A stretch of DNA of 64,000 nucleotides from Chloroflexota bacterium (GTDB taxonomy: Bacteria; Chloroflexota; Dormibacteria; Dormibacterales; Dormibacteraceae). The stretch covers positions 124,001-188,000 of the forward strand of contig VBFH01000022.1 of assembly GCA_005883575.1 (NCBI GenBank), given 5' to 3'. The translations under genes were made by a program, and so were the position numbers. This document shows, in pieces, positions 7,675 to 14,772 of this stretch. Every line of letters starts with the position of its first letter. The stretch's first letter is position 1. A model generated the notes under the pieces. That model saw only the letters and a list, made by a program, of their open reading frames with translations, did no database searches and was not told the origin of the DNA.

Positions 7675-8150
7675 GCGGACCAGAGCTTCATCACCTCGTC
7701 GGCGATGGCGTCGGGCTCGCGGCTTGCATCGACCCGATGCTCCGCCTGCTCGTATCGTGACCGCCGGCGCTCGAACAGCTCCTCCACATCCCACCTCGTG
7801 CGCCCGGCCATCAGCGGGCGGCCGGGCAGGTGGGCGATGCGGCTCCAGATCGTCGCGAATGGCGCCTCGAGATAGACGGTCGTCGCCTGGTCGGAGATCA
7901 AGGCCCAGTTATCGTCGTCGATCACGACCCCGCCGCCGAGCGCGACCACCGCTCCCGGCTTCAGGGCTCGTGGGAGGAGCTCCTTCTCCAGCGACCGAAA
8001 CACCTCCTCGCTGTGGACAGCGAAGATGTCCGCGATCGGCATTCCGGCTCGGTCTTCGACCATCAGGTCGAGGTCGGAGAACGGTGCGCGGGAGCGTTCG
8101 GCAACCAGCGCCCCGACGAGCGTCTTGCCCGACCCCATGAAGCCGAGCAG
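7671..8150 (-). CDS. aroK: Shikimate kinase (start uncertain)
   Basis: Phosphorylates shikimate with ATP. The P-loop GFMGSGKT lies at the extreme N-terminus, followed by FSDLDLMVEDRAG (shikimate-binding Asp), VALGGGVV and the lid region GRPLMAGRTRWDVEELF with Arg residues. The difficulty is the start: between the bPH2 stop (8176) and the P-loop there is no ATG, GTG or TTG. The ATG at 8138 lies inside the P-loop. CTG at 8150 (LLGFMGSGKT) is the nearest plausible start; the ATG at 8351 would overlap bPH2 by 176 bases. aroB follows with a 4-base overlap. Confidence 0.88.
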   Translation of the reverse strand: MLGFMGSGKTLVGALVAERSRAPFSDLDLMVEDRAGMPIADIFAVHSEEVFRSLEKELLPRALKPGAVVALGGGVVIDDDNWALISDQATTVYLEAPFATIWSRIAHLPGRPLMAGRTRWDVEELFERRRSRYEQAEHRVDASREPDAIADEVMKLWSA

Positions 8151-8175
8151 CGCGAGAGGCTTTCGCGCGCGGTAA

Positions 8176-8706
8176 CTAGACGCCGCTCGGGTTCGCCGGC
8201 ACGGGCGCTGGGAAAGGCGATGCCGCTGTCGCGCCGCCCCGTCTCCTCTCCGACTGCACGAAAACCTGATCGCGGAATTCGCCCGGCCTGGGCAGGTGGT
8301 CGAGGACCTCGGCGCCCTGCGCGCCGGCGGCGTCGACTTCGACACGTCCATAGCCCATCATCCGGCCGAGAAGCGACTGCCTGGTCGTGCAGTCCTGCAC
8401 TCGATCGATCGGGATGATCTTTTCTTGGCGGCTGAAGACCCCGGCTTGGATCGTGATGCGCTGGTCTGTGAGGGTGTAGGTGATCGACCGCCAGCGGATC
8501 CAGACCACGATCAACCAGAGCAGGGCAAGCGCCACCACTCCCAACGTGAGGAACGTCCTGAGCCTCGCGTCCAGGCCCACCAGCGTGAAGTCTGAAACGA
8601 GGACGACGACGAGGAGGACCACGGGAACCACAAGGCTCTTGACGAGGGTGATCCAGTGTGGGTGATCTTTCAAGACGAGGTTTTCGCCGGGAAGGAGCTT
8701 GCTCAT
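8176..8706 (-). CDS. Bacterial PH-domain (bPH2/DUF304) membrane protein
   Basis: A 176-aa protein with two adjacent membrane helices (about 22-42 and 51-72) followed by a bacterial pleckstrin-homology domain. The DUF304 core is ITYTLTDQRITIQAGVFSRQEKIIPIDRVQDCTTRQSLLGRMMGYGRVEV, the pattern seen in YdbS/YdbT proteins. The C-terminal 25 residues are Pro/Ala-rich and probably disordered. Role unknown; the family is tied to the envelope. It sits between the prepilin peptidase and aroK, which is a placement rather than a pathway link. Confidence 0.85.
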   Translation of the reverse strand: MSKLLPGENLVLKDHPHWITLVKSLVVPVVLLVVVLVSDFTLVGLDARLRTFLTLGVVALALLWLIVVWIRWRSITYTLTDQRITIQAGVFSRQEKIIPIDRVQDCTTRQSLLGRMMGYGRVEVDAAGAQGAEVLDHLPRPGEFRDQVFVQSERRRGGATAASPFPAPVPANPSGV

Positions 8707-8722
8707 GGCCGGCTATTGTCCC

Positions 8723-9430
8723 CTACTTGAGCGGGTCCAGCAGCACGATCAGAGCGCCGGCCGCCAGGTAGGGACCGTAGGCAATCGTGCCTTTCATCGA
8801 GCGCCGCCAGACGATGACGCCGATCGAGATCAGCCCGGCCAGGAACACGCCGTAGAACATCGCCGTGAACGTATAGGGCCATCCGAGCAGGAGGCCCATG
8901 AAGAGCGCCAGCTTGACGTCGCCGAAGCCGAGCGCCTCGGCCTTGAAGAGAGCGGACCCGGCCAGCGCGAGAACCAAGAACAGCAGCCCGGCCGCCAATC
9001 CCATTGCGATCCCCGTCCACCACGGCTGCTGCCACAGCCCAAGGCGGCTGCTGACCAGTGGCGAGAGGCTGACCAGGAGCGCCAGCACCATGGATGGGAA
9101 GATCACGCGGTCGAGGATCAGCCGGTGCTCGAAATCGAAAAAGATCACCTGCACCAGGACAAGCCCGAAGAGGCTGCGGAGCACCAGCAGCGGAAACGGC
9201 GTTATCTCGAAGGCGTAGATCGCGAAAACGAGGGCGCACAGAACCGGCGGACCGAAGATTTGCCAGCGCTTGCTTCCGGGCTCGAGACCTTCGAGCCGAG
9301 CGAGCTTGACCGAACCCCATCGCACAGCCCATCCGGCGGCCCCGCCTCCCACCGCCCAGATCGCCGCCAGGGCGTATGGACTCACTAAAGGGGGGTCCCC
9401 GCAGACGCACGGCAAAGCCTCGGCGTCCAC
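8723..9430 (-). CDS. Type IV prepilin peptidase (A24 family, short form)
   Basis: Membrane aspartyl protease that cleaves the leader of type IV/Tad prepilins. The 235-aa product has about 7 hydrophobic helices. Both catalytic Asp motifs are present: IFFDFEHRLILDRVIFP (first Asp with the D...R.I.D pattern) and GFGDVKLALFMG (GxGD). The N-terminal methyltransferase domain with paired CxxC motifs of PilD is missing, as in TadV/CpaA types, so it is the likely processing enzyme for the TadE-like proteins at 29344-30503. GTG start at 9430. Confidence 0.88.
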   Translation of the reverse strand: MDAEALPCVCGDPPLVSPYALAAIWAVGGGAAGWAVRWGSVKLARLEGLEPGSKRWQIFGPPVLCALVFAIYAFEITPFPLLVLRSLFGLVLVQVIFFDFEHRLILDRVIFPSMVLALLVSLSPLVSSRLGLWQQPWWTGIAMGLAAGLLFLVLALAGSALFKAEALGFGDVKLALFMGLLLGWPYTFTAMFYGVFLAGLISIGVIVWRRSMKGTIAYGPYLAAGALIVLLDPLK

Positions 9431-9437
9431 GGGGTTC

Positions 9438-10211
9438 TCATGGCTGGAGAGTTTCCCGCATCGCCTCGAGCGGGGCGGTGCGACCGGTCCAGAGCTGGAA
9501 CGCGATCGCGCCCTGCGACAGCAGCACGCCCCAGCCGTCCGCAGTGCGAAGTCCGAGCGACCGCGCCTTGCGCACGAGTGGCGTCCCGCCCTTGACGTAC
9601 ACGAGGTCGATCACCGCGCCCTCTTTAGGCAGCGCTGCGGGGCGCAGCGGCATCTCCTCACGCCGGCCGAGGGGTGTCGCGTTGACGATCACGTCGGCCG
9701 AACGTGTCAACGACGCGACCGACGGGTCGTCCCAAGCGACGGTCTTGCCGGGTACGTCGACCTCGTCGGGACGTCGCGCGACAAACGTGAGGTGCGCGCC
9801 TTCCAGCGCCTGCGCGGTCGCCCGCGCGGCGCCGCCGGCGCCGAGGATGACCGCGTTCGCGCCGCGAGACTCCACTCCGGCGTCCTCGATGGCGAGACGG
9901 ATCGCCGGGATGTCGGTGTTGAATCCTCCCAGCCGGCCGCCGTCGCCGACGATCGTGTTCACGGCGCGCGCGCGAAGGGCCTCGTCGGCGATGGTGTCGA
10001 GGAATTCCATCACGGTCTGCTTGTAGGGGATGGTGACGTTGGCCCCGGCGACATCCGGCGCCTTCAGCTGTTGGAGCGCAGCGGCAAGCTCCTGCGGCTC
10101 GACGTCGAGCAGCTCATAGCTCCAGTCCATGCCGAGCGCGCGAAACGCTGCGTTGTGCATGACGGGGCTGCTCGAATAAGCGATTCTCTGCCCGAGGAGA
10201 AAGACCTTCAG
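9438..10211 (-). CDS. aroE: Shikimate dehydrogenase (CTG start)
   Basis: NADPH-dependent reduction of 3-dehydroshikimate to shikimate. The expected N-terminus KVFLLGQRIAYSSSPVMHN is present, followed by ANVTIPYKQTVMEFLD (catalytic Lys), NTIVGDGGRLGGFNTD (catalytic Asp), ILGAGGAARA (NADP site) and NATPLG. The codon before Lys is CTG at 10211, forming CTGA with the mltG stop; no ATG/GTG/TTG lies nearby, and the upstream ATG at 10334 would overlap mltG by 127 bases with residues unlike the family. Product about 257 aa. Function certain; CTG start is inference from spacing and family length. Confidence 0.92.
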   Translation of the reverse strand: MKVFLLGQRIAYSSSPVMHNAAFRALGMDWSYELLDVEPQELAAALQQLKAPDVAGANVTIPYKQTVMEFLDTIADEALRARAVNTIVGDGGRLGGFNTDIPAIRLAIEDAGVESRGANAVILGAGGAARATAQALEGAHLTFVARRPDEVDVPGKTVAWDDPSVASLTRSADVIVNATPLGRREEMPLRPAALPKEGAVIDLVYVKGGTPLVRKARSLGLRTADGWGVLLSQGAIAFQLWTGRTAPLEAMRETLQP

Positions 10212-11257
10212 CTGCCGCTCACGCCGTACTTCTTGATGTCGCTGTCGAAATCCGCCTGGTTGGTCTCGAAGTGCGTCGTTCCCTGCTTGTCGGTGAAGTA
10301 GAAGAGATAGTTGGTCACGGGCGGGTTGATGCACGCGGCCAGCGCCGCCTTCCCCGGATTGCTGATGGGCCCCGGCGGCAGTCCCGCATGGATCCGGGTG
10401 TTGTACGGCGAGTCGCGCTTGAGCTCATCGGCGGTCGGCTCGGGCGTCAGCCGTCCAAGGAGGTAGAGCAAAGTTGCATCCACGCCCAGCGGGATGTTCT
10501 GCCTGAGGCGGTTGTAGTAGACGCTGCAGACGTTGCCCCGATCGGTCGCAGTCTTGTTGTTGGCCTCGCGATCGACCATCGAGGCGAGGATCACGATCGA
10601 GCGAATGTCTTCTCTCGGCCGCGCGCTTGTCGACTGCGAGATCTGCGCCTTCCAGTCGGCGGAGAACACTGCCGCAAACTGGTCCAGCTGCGCCTTGACC
10701 AGGCCTTTGGCGCCGGCCGACGGGTCGACTAGATACGTATCCGGGAACAGGTAGCCCTCGTATGGAAAGTCACCGCTCGCCTGGACCGGCAAGAAGTTGT
10801 AACTGCCGGCGAGCGCGGGATCCTTCGCGGCGCTGAGATAGTCGGCTCCGCTGATGGTACCCAGCTTCTTGCTGTCGACCAGCTGTGCCTGGTAACGAAG
10901 AGGAAAGCCTTCCGGGAACGTGATGGTCTTTTCGTCCGGCCGTCCATGCTGCAGCGCCGTGACGATCTGGCTCATGGACATGTTGGTGTTGAGCAGGAAA
11001 GCGCCCGCCTGAAACCTGGGCGCGGCGTCCGTCAGCCGGGTGTAGAGGTCGAAGGCGATCGTGCTGCGGATGAGACGCAGGTCATAGAGGTCGGTTCCGA
11101 TCTGGGACGGGGTCTCACCCGGGTCGACGTGGAACGTCACGCTGTGGCTGGTGGTGGATACGGGCGTGTTCACGTTGAAGTTCCACCAGTCGATCGCACG
11201 CGAGGTCCCAAATCCGAGCAGGGCAAGCACGACTACGAACGCGATCAGGCGCCTCAC
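10208..11257 (-). CDS. mltG: Endolytic murein transglycosylase MltG
   Basis: MltG (YceG) cuts nascent peptidoglycan near the membrane and limits glycan strand length. The 349-aa product has one N-terminal membrane helix (about 4-22), a LysM-like subdomain, and the YceG domain. Hallmarks are FPEGFPLRYQAQLV, FPYEGYLFPDTYLV, IVILASMVDREANN (conserved Glu retained, preceding position Asp) and TPYLYF-like TNYLFYFTDKQGTTHF at the end. GTG start overlaps the DUF1292 stop as GTGA. The stop gives the CTGA junction with aroE. Confidence 0.93.
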   Translation of the reverse strand: MRRLIAFVVVLALLGFGTSRAIDWWNFNVNTPVSTTSHSVTFHVDPGETPSQIGTDLYDLRLIRSTIAFDLYTRLTDAAPRFQAGAFLLNTNMSMSQIVTALQHGRPDEKTITFPEGFPLRYQAQLVDSKKLGTISGADYLSAAKDPALAGSYNFLPVQASGDFPYEGYLFPDTYLVDPSAGAKGLVKAQLDQFAAVFSADWKAQISQSTSARPREDIRSIVILASMVDREANNKTATDRGNVCSVYYNRLRQNIPLGVDATLLYLLGRLTPEPTADELKRDSPYNTRIHAGLPPGPISNPGKAALAACINPPVTNYLFYFTDKQGTTHFETNQADFDSDIKKYGVSGS

Positions 11258-11478
11258 TCGACCCGTTCTTCCTCGAGAGCGCTCATGACGCGGCCGAACT
11301 CCTCACCGTCGACCGTCTCCAACCCCGAAGCCGTTTCGCGCAGCAGCAGCACCCGTTCGGGTTCAGAGACGTCCTCGACCAGGTAGTAGGCGACCCCTTC
11401 GAGGTCGAACGCGTCGTGCAGCGCAAAACGGCGCTCCACGCCGGACTCGTCGACGAGCGTTACCTCTTCTTCAGACAC
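11254..11478 (-). CDS. DUF1292 family protein (YrzB-like)
   Basis: A 74-aa acidic protein. The pattern VTLVDESGVERRFALHDAFDLEGVAYYLVED...VLLLRE is the DUF1292 fold signature, known from B. subtilis YrzB. In Firmicutes the same neighbour order (ruvX, DUF1292, mltG) is conserved, which supports the call. No catalytic residues are evident and no function is known for the family. It overlaps ruvX by 8 bases. Confidence 0.85.
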   Translation of the reverse strand: MSEEEVTLVDESGVERRFALHDAFDLEGVAYYLVEDVSEPERVLLLRETASGLETVDGEEFGRVMSALEEERVE

Positions 11479-11884
11479 GGCGGCTGTCGAGGTGGGACTG
11501 GAGAAGGAGAGCCGCAGCCACGCGGTCTATATTCGCGCGCCGTTTTTCCCGGCGCATCCCTGCCGCCAGCAATGACCTCTCCGCGGCCGCGGTGGTCAGG
11601 CGTTCATCGACCAGCTCGACAGGCAGCCCCGACGCGTGACGAATCGCATCGGCGAGGTCCCGCGCGGCTTTTGCCTCAGGGCCAAACGTGCCGTCCATCC
11701 GGCGCGGCAGCCCGACCACGATCCTCGCCGCTTCCTTGGCCTTCGCCATCGCAGCCAATCGCTCCGCGAGCGTCTCCCGCGGCTCGGCAGGGATCGTGGC
11801 CAGAGGTTGGGCGATCGTGCCGGTGGGATCGCTGACAGCCAGGCCGACTCTCCTCGAACCGGGATCGACGGCCAGCACCCTCAC
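11471..11884 (-). CDS. ruvX: Holliday junction resolvase-like RuvX (YqgF)
   Basis: YqgF/RuvX is an RNase H-fold nuclease implicated in pre-16S rRNA 5'-end processing and perhaps junction resolution. The 137-aa product has VLAVDPGSRRVGLAVSDPTG (first catalytic Asp), IVVGLPRRMDGT, VELVDERLTTAAAERSL and NIDRVAAALLLQSHLD (last catalytic Asp), all standard. It begins 13 bases after the stop of the baseplate-J-like gene and overlaps the DUF1292 gene. Confidence 0.94.
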   Translation of the reverse strand: MRVLAVDPGSRRVGLAVSDPTGTIAQPLATIPAEPRETLAERLAAMAKAKEAARIVVGLPRRMDGTFGPEAKAARDLADAIRHASGLPVELVDERLTTAAAERSLLAAGMRREKRRANIDRVAAALLLQSHLDSRRV

Positions 11885-11897
11885 GCAGCCACTGCGG

Positions 11898-13484
11898 CTA
11901 GTGGGAAGGCGATGGCGACGGCTTCGGCGAGCTTTCCGCTGCAGCCTCGGCCGGAGGCGCGTTGGACTCGACCACGTAGTGCAGCTGGATCCTCCGGTCC
12001 AGAAGCGGCATCAAGGGCAGCGCGATGGGCTGCTCTTTGATCGCGACCGACCGGATCGGGAGCCTCTCCAGGTAGAACCGCGCCTGCTGGACCGGCCGGC
12101 CCACGATCTGGGCGCGGATCTTCTCCTCGTCAAGCCTGGGCGCCACATACGCCGACGCGCTTCCGACGAAGACGAGGTAGCCGCCCTTGGCGGCGCTGAG
12201 CAGGCGGTACTGGACCTGGATCGGGCTTTCTGTCAGCAGCTGCTGGTTGTTGGGCACCCGCTGCGCCAGGTAGGTCTTGTAGGCCTGGACGACGTCCCCG
12301 TCGACGTAGAAATCGCCTTCGGCGCTGACCGTCATCGTGCCTGTGAAGCTCGGTACTTTGTCATTGGGCTGGTGGTCGGTCGTGAACTGCGGCGGGCCAA
12401 AGATCACCGTCTCGCTCAGCTTCTCGCCCTGCTGGGCTCCCGCTGACAGCTCCTGGGCGAGGGCCTGGTGGAGCTCCTGCTCGAGCTGCGCGCGGGCGGC
12501 GTCGAAGTCGGCCACGCTCATCTGCGGCGTCGAGGATGGATCGGTCCCACCACCGGTCGCCTGTGGGTTGGTGACGGTAAAGCAGTCGTAGGGATTCGGG
12601 TCCGACGGCGACCACGAGTTGATGGTGTGATCACCGACGTTGCCGACGGATCCCGGCGTTGTCGCGATCACGTTGGCCGTCGCCGTTTGGCCCCATCCCA
12701 CCGTGATGTCTCCGGAAGACTGAGCGAACTCGATGCCGTTTGTGTTGACGAACCGCGTGCCTCGGAAGCTGATGATGCCGCTCGAGTTCAGGTTCTTCGG
12801 CTTGCCGCAGGCGTTACGAAGCTCGATCGCACCGATTGACGGAGCAAGAGGCACGTTAATGGAGCCCGTGACCTTGAAACCCTGCGAGTTGGATTTCGAG
12901 ACCGACACGGTCCTGACCTTGATCGGGGGCTTGCCCGGCTGTGCCTGGATCTCGACATCCTTCTGTGAAAAGGGCTGCGCCTGGGCCACAAGCGTCACCG
13001 ATGCCGACGGCACGAACACGGCCGCGGCAAAGAGACCGACGAGGATCAGGGTGATCGCTGTCACGGAGAGAAGGAATCGACCCGGCTTGAGCTCGGTCGC
13101 GGTCCTGGTCAGCAATTTGCTGGGCGCGCCGACGCCGACGTGCGTGGTCGCCGCCGCCGGCCTTCGCTGCCACCACCTCCGGAGCGGCGGCGGAACCTCG
13201 GCCTCGGATGGGATGCCCTGGCCCTCCGGACCGACGGCGCCGAACACCGGGAATCCGGTCTCGGAGGCCATCTTCTGGACCGCCGGGTCGTCGCACACTA
13301 CTGTGACCCGTTTGCCCAGACGGGCCGAGTAGTTGCGTAGGAGCTGGAAGTTGAATCGGCTCTGCCCGATGCGCGAGCGCATCGGCAGAACGAGCATCGT
13401 GTCCTCCCCGTGATAGCGGCGGAGGCGCTCGACGAGCTCGGGGATCTCCTCTTCGGTCTCGACGTAAATCTGGTTCGTTGCCAT
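11898..13484 (-). CDS. Membrane-anchored baseplate-J-like protein with cytosolic alpha/beta domain
   Basis: A 528-aa protein I recognise by architecture only. Residues 1-95 form an alpha/beta domain (IYVETEEEIPELVERL..., MLVLPMRSRIGQSRFNFQLL, KRVTVVCDDPAVQKMA). A basic linker (95-135) and one membrane helix (about 137-160) follow. The rest is beta-rich; the stretch around 240-290 (FRGTRFVNTNGIEFA..., TTPGSVGNVGDHTI) resembles the baseplate J/gp47 fold. The last 30 residues are Pro/Ser-rich. There is no phage context. It lies directly downstream of an FtsA/PilM-like ATPase, suggesting a cytosolic partner. Similar proteins occur in Chloroflexi and CPR genomes, function unknown. Confidence 0.7.
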   Translation of the reverse strand: MATNQIYVETEEEIPELVERLRRYHGEDTMLVLPMRSRIGQSRFNFQLLRNYSARLGKRVTVVCDDPAVQKMASETGFPVFGAVGPEGQGIPSEAEVPPPLRRWWQRRPAAATTHVGVGAPSKLLTRTATELKPGRFLLSVTAITLILVGLFAAAVFVPSASVTLVAQAQPFSQKDVEIQAQPGKPPIKVRTVSVSKSNSQGFKVTGSINVPLAPSIGAIELRNACGKPKNLNSSGIISFRGTRFVNTNGIEFAQSSGDITVGWGQTATANVIATTPGSVGNVGDHTINSWSPSDPNPYDCFTVTNPQATGGGTDPSSTPQMSVADFDAARAQLEQELHQALAQELSAGAQQGEKLSETVIFGPPQFTTDHQPNDKVPSFTGTMTVSAEGDFYVDGDVVQAYKTYLAQRVPNNQQLLTESPIQVQYRLLSAAKGGYLVFVGSASAYVAPRLDEEKIRAQIVGRPVQQARFYLERLPIRSVAIKEQPIALPLMPLLDRRIQLHYVVESNAPPAEAAAESSPKPSPSPSH

Positions 13485-13512
13485 GGCGTTTACAGGTCTC
13501 CTGGAGGTCTGG

Positions 13513-14772
13513 TCAAACCTTTATAGCGCTTAGGACCCGTCTCATGACGGTGTTGACCGTGTCGCGCTCCTCGGCTTCAGTTCGCAAAGCGTGGTTGGCG
13601 AGGCCCATCGGGGCGATGTCCTGAGGGCTCACGAGCTGCCCGGTCGAGTCGCTCAGGTTCCGTACGTCGGCGGGTACAAGATGCCTAACGCGGGGCTCGC
13701 GCGGGAACGGAAGGCCCGCCGCCCAGTTGTTCTTCACGATCTCAAGGGTCAGCTCAGGCAGGAGGCTTCCTCCTCCACACAGGTAGATGCTGCTGGGCAG
13801 CCGCTCACCGCGCGAAAGCTCCTTGATGCTCAAGGCGAGGCCTTGCAGGAGCACCTCGGCGTCCGCGGTCAGCAGCTCGGAGACCTGACGGTGCTGGTCC
13901 GCGGACAGCAAGCCCTCCGAATGCCGGAGCTTGCGTGCCTCGGCCTCCTCGTAGCTCAGTCCGAAGGCCAGCGCCAGCCTCCGCGTGAAGGCGCGCCCGC
14001 CGAGATTGAACATCCGCGTCCCCTCCACCCCGCCGTCGCGGATCAAGGCCACGTCGGTCGTGCCGCCACCGACGTCGACGAAGATCCCGCCCTCCGCCCA
14101 GATCTCTTCGTTCGCGCATGCGCGGGCGAGGGCATAGGGCTGCGCCACCGCGGCGGCCAGCTCGAGGTCGAGCTCACGCACGACCGTCTCGATGGCGTCG
14201 ATGTGGGTCATCGGCGCGAAGGTGTTGAAGACCGTGACCTCGAGGTTCTTGCCCGTGAAGCCGACCGGGTTGGTGACCGGGTAGCCGTCCACCCGTACGT
14301 TGGTGATCGCGGAGTGCACAAGGCGCGCCTCGAGCTGGCCGTAGCTCCGCTCCATCTCGAGCAGGTGCTGCGCCTCGCGGAGGGCGCGGCGCTGGACCAT
14401 CTGGAGCATGGTCGACATCTCTCCGGAGCGGACCCGGGACTTCGAGTTCTCCCGCGGGTAGGCGATCGTCGACGAGAAGCCCTTGATCAGCTCGCCGGCG
14501 ATCCCCACCACGACCTGTCCGGGAACCGTCCGGGCCATGTCCTCGGCGGCCTCCAGGGCGCGGTTGCAGCACCTGATCACCGACTCGAGGTCGGCGATCG
14601 CGCCGCCCGACATCGCCGCCGGAGCCTGGGGCTCGCGGCCGACGCCCAGCACCTCGCCGTCGGGGCCCTCGCGGCGGACGACGAGGACCTTGATCAGGTC
14701 GGTGCCGATGTCGAGCACCGTGAAATGGCGGTAGTAGTCGCTGCGCTTGCGCAGGAACTTGAACTTGCTCAC
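13513..14772 (-). CDS. FtsA/PilM-like actin-fold ATPase
   Basis: A 419-aa protein of the FtsA/PilM branch of the actin superfamily. It shows phosphate-1 VLDIGTDLIKVLVV (about 19-32), an SHS2-type insert (GQVVVGIAGELIKGFSST through VTVFNTFAP), phosphate-2 GIFVDVGGGTTDVALI and the adenosine motif IYLCGGGSLLPELT. The last residues, TVMRRVLSAIKV, are amphipathic and could be a membrane anchor as in FtsA. No ftsZ or pilN is adjacent; instead the single-pass baseplate-J-like protein follows. FtsA proper, PilM, or a new subfamily are all possible. GTG start, GTGA overlap with alaS. Confidence 0.8.
   Translation of the reverse strand: MSKFKFLRKRSDYYRHFTVLDIGTDLIKVLVVRREGPDGEVLGVGREPQAPAAMSGGAIADLESVIRCCNRALEAAEDMARTVPGQVVVGIAGELIKGFSSTIAYPRENSKSRVRSGEMSTMLQMVQRRALREAQHLLEMERSYGQLEARLVHSAITNVRVDGYPVTNPVGFTGKNLEVTVFNTFAPMTHIDAIETVVRELDLELAAAVAQPYALARACANEEIWAEGGIFVDVGGGTTDVALIRDGGVEGTRMFNLGGRAFTRRLALAFGLSYEEAEARKLRHSEGLLSADQHRQVSELLTADAEVLLQGLALSIKELSRGERLPSSIYLCGGGSLLPELTLEIVKNNWAAGLPFPREPRVRHLVPADVRNLSDSTGQLVSPQDIAPMGLANHALRTEAEERDTVNTVMRRVLSAIKV

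Noticed and set aside
7671-8706. Frameshifted or fused bPH2-aroK-aroB protein
   Set aside because: Each product has a complete domain set of normal length and the stops are standard; unusual start codons explain the situation without a frameshift.
10208-11257. Loss of the MltG catalytic glutamate (Asp-Arg-Glu instead of Glu-Lys-Glu)
   Set aside because: The more strongly conserved second Glu of the motif is kept, so I do not call it inactive.
11898-13484. Prophage baseplate gene
   Set aside because: No other phage gene is nearby, the protein has a cytosolic domain and a membrane helix, and it is embedded in housekeeping genes.
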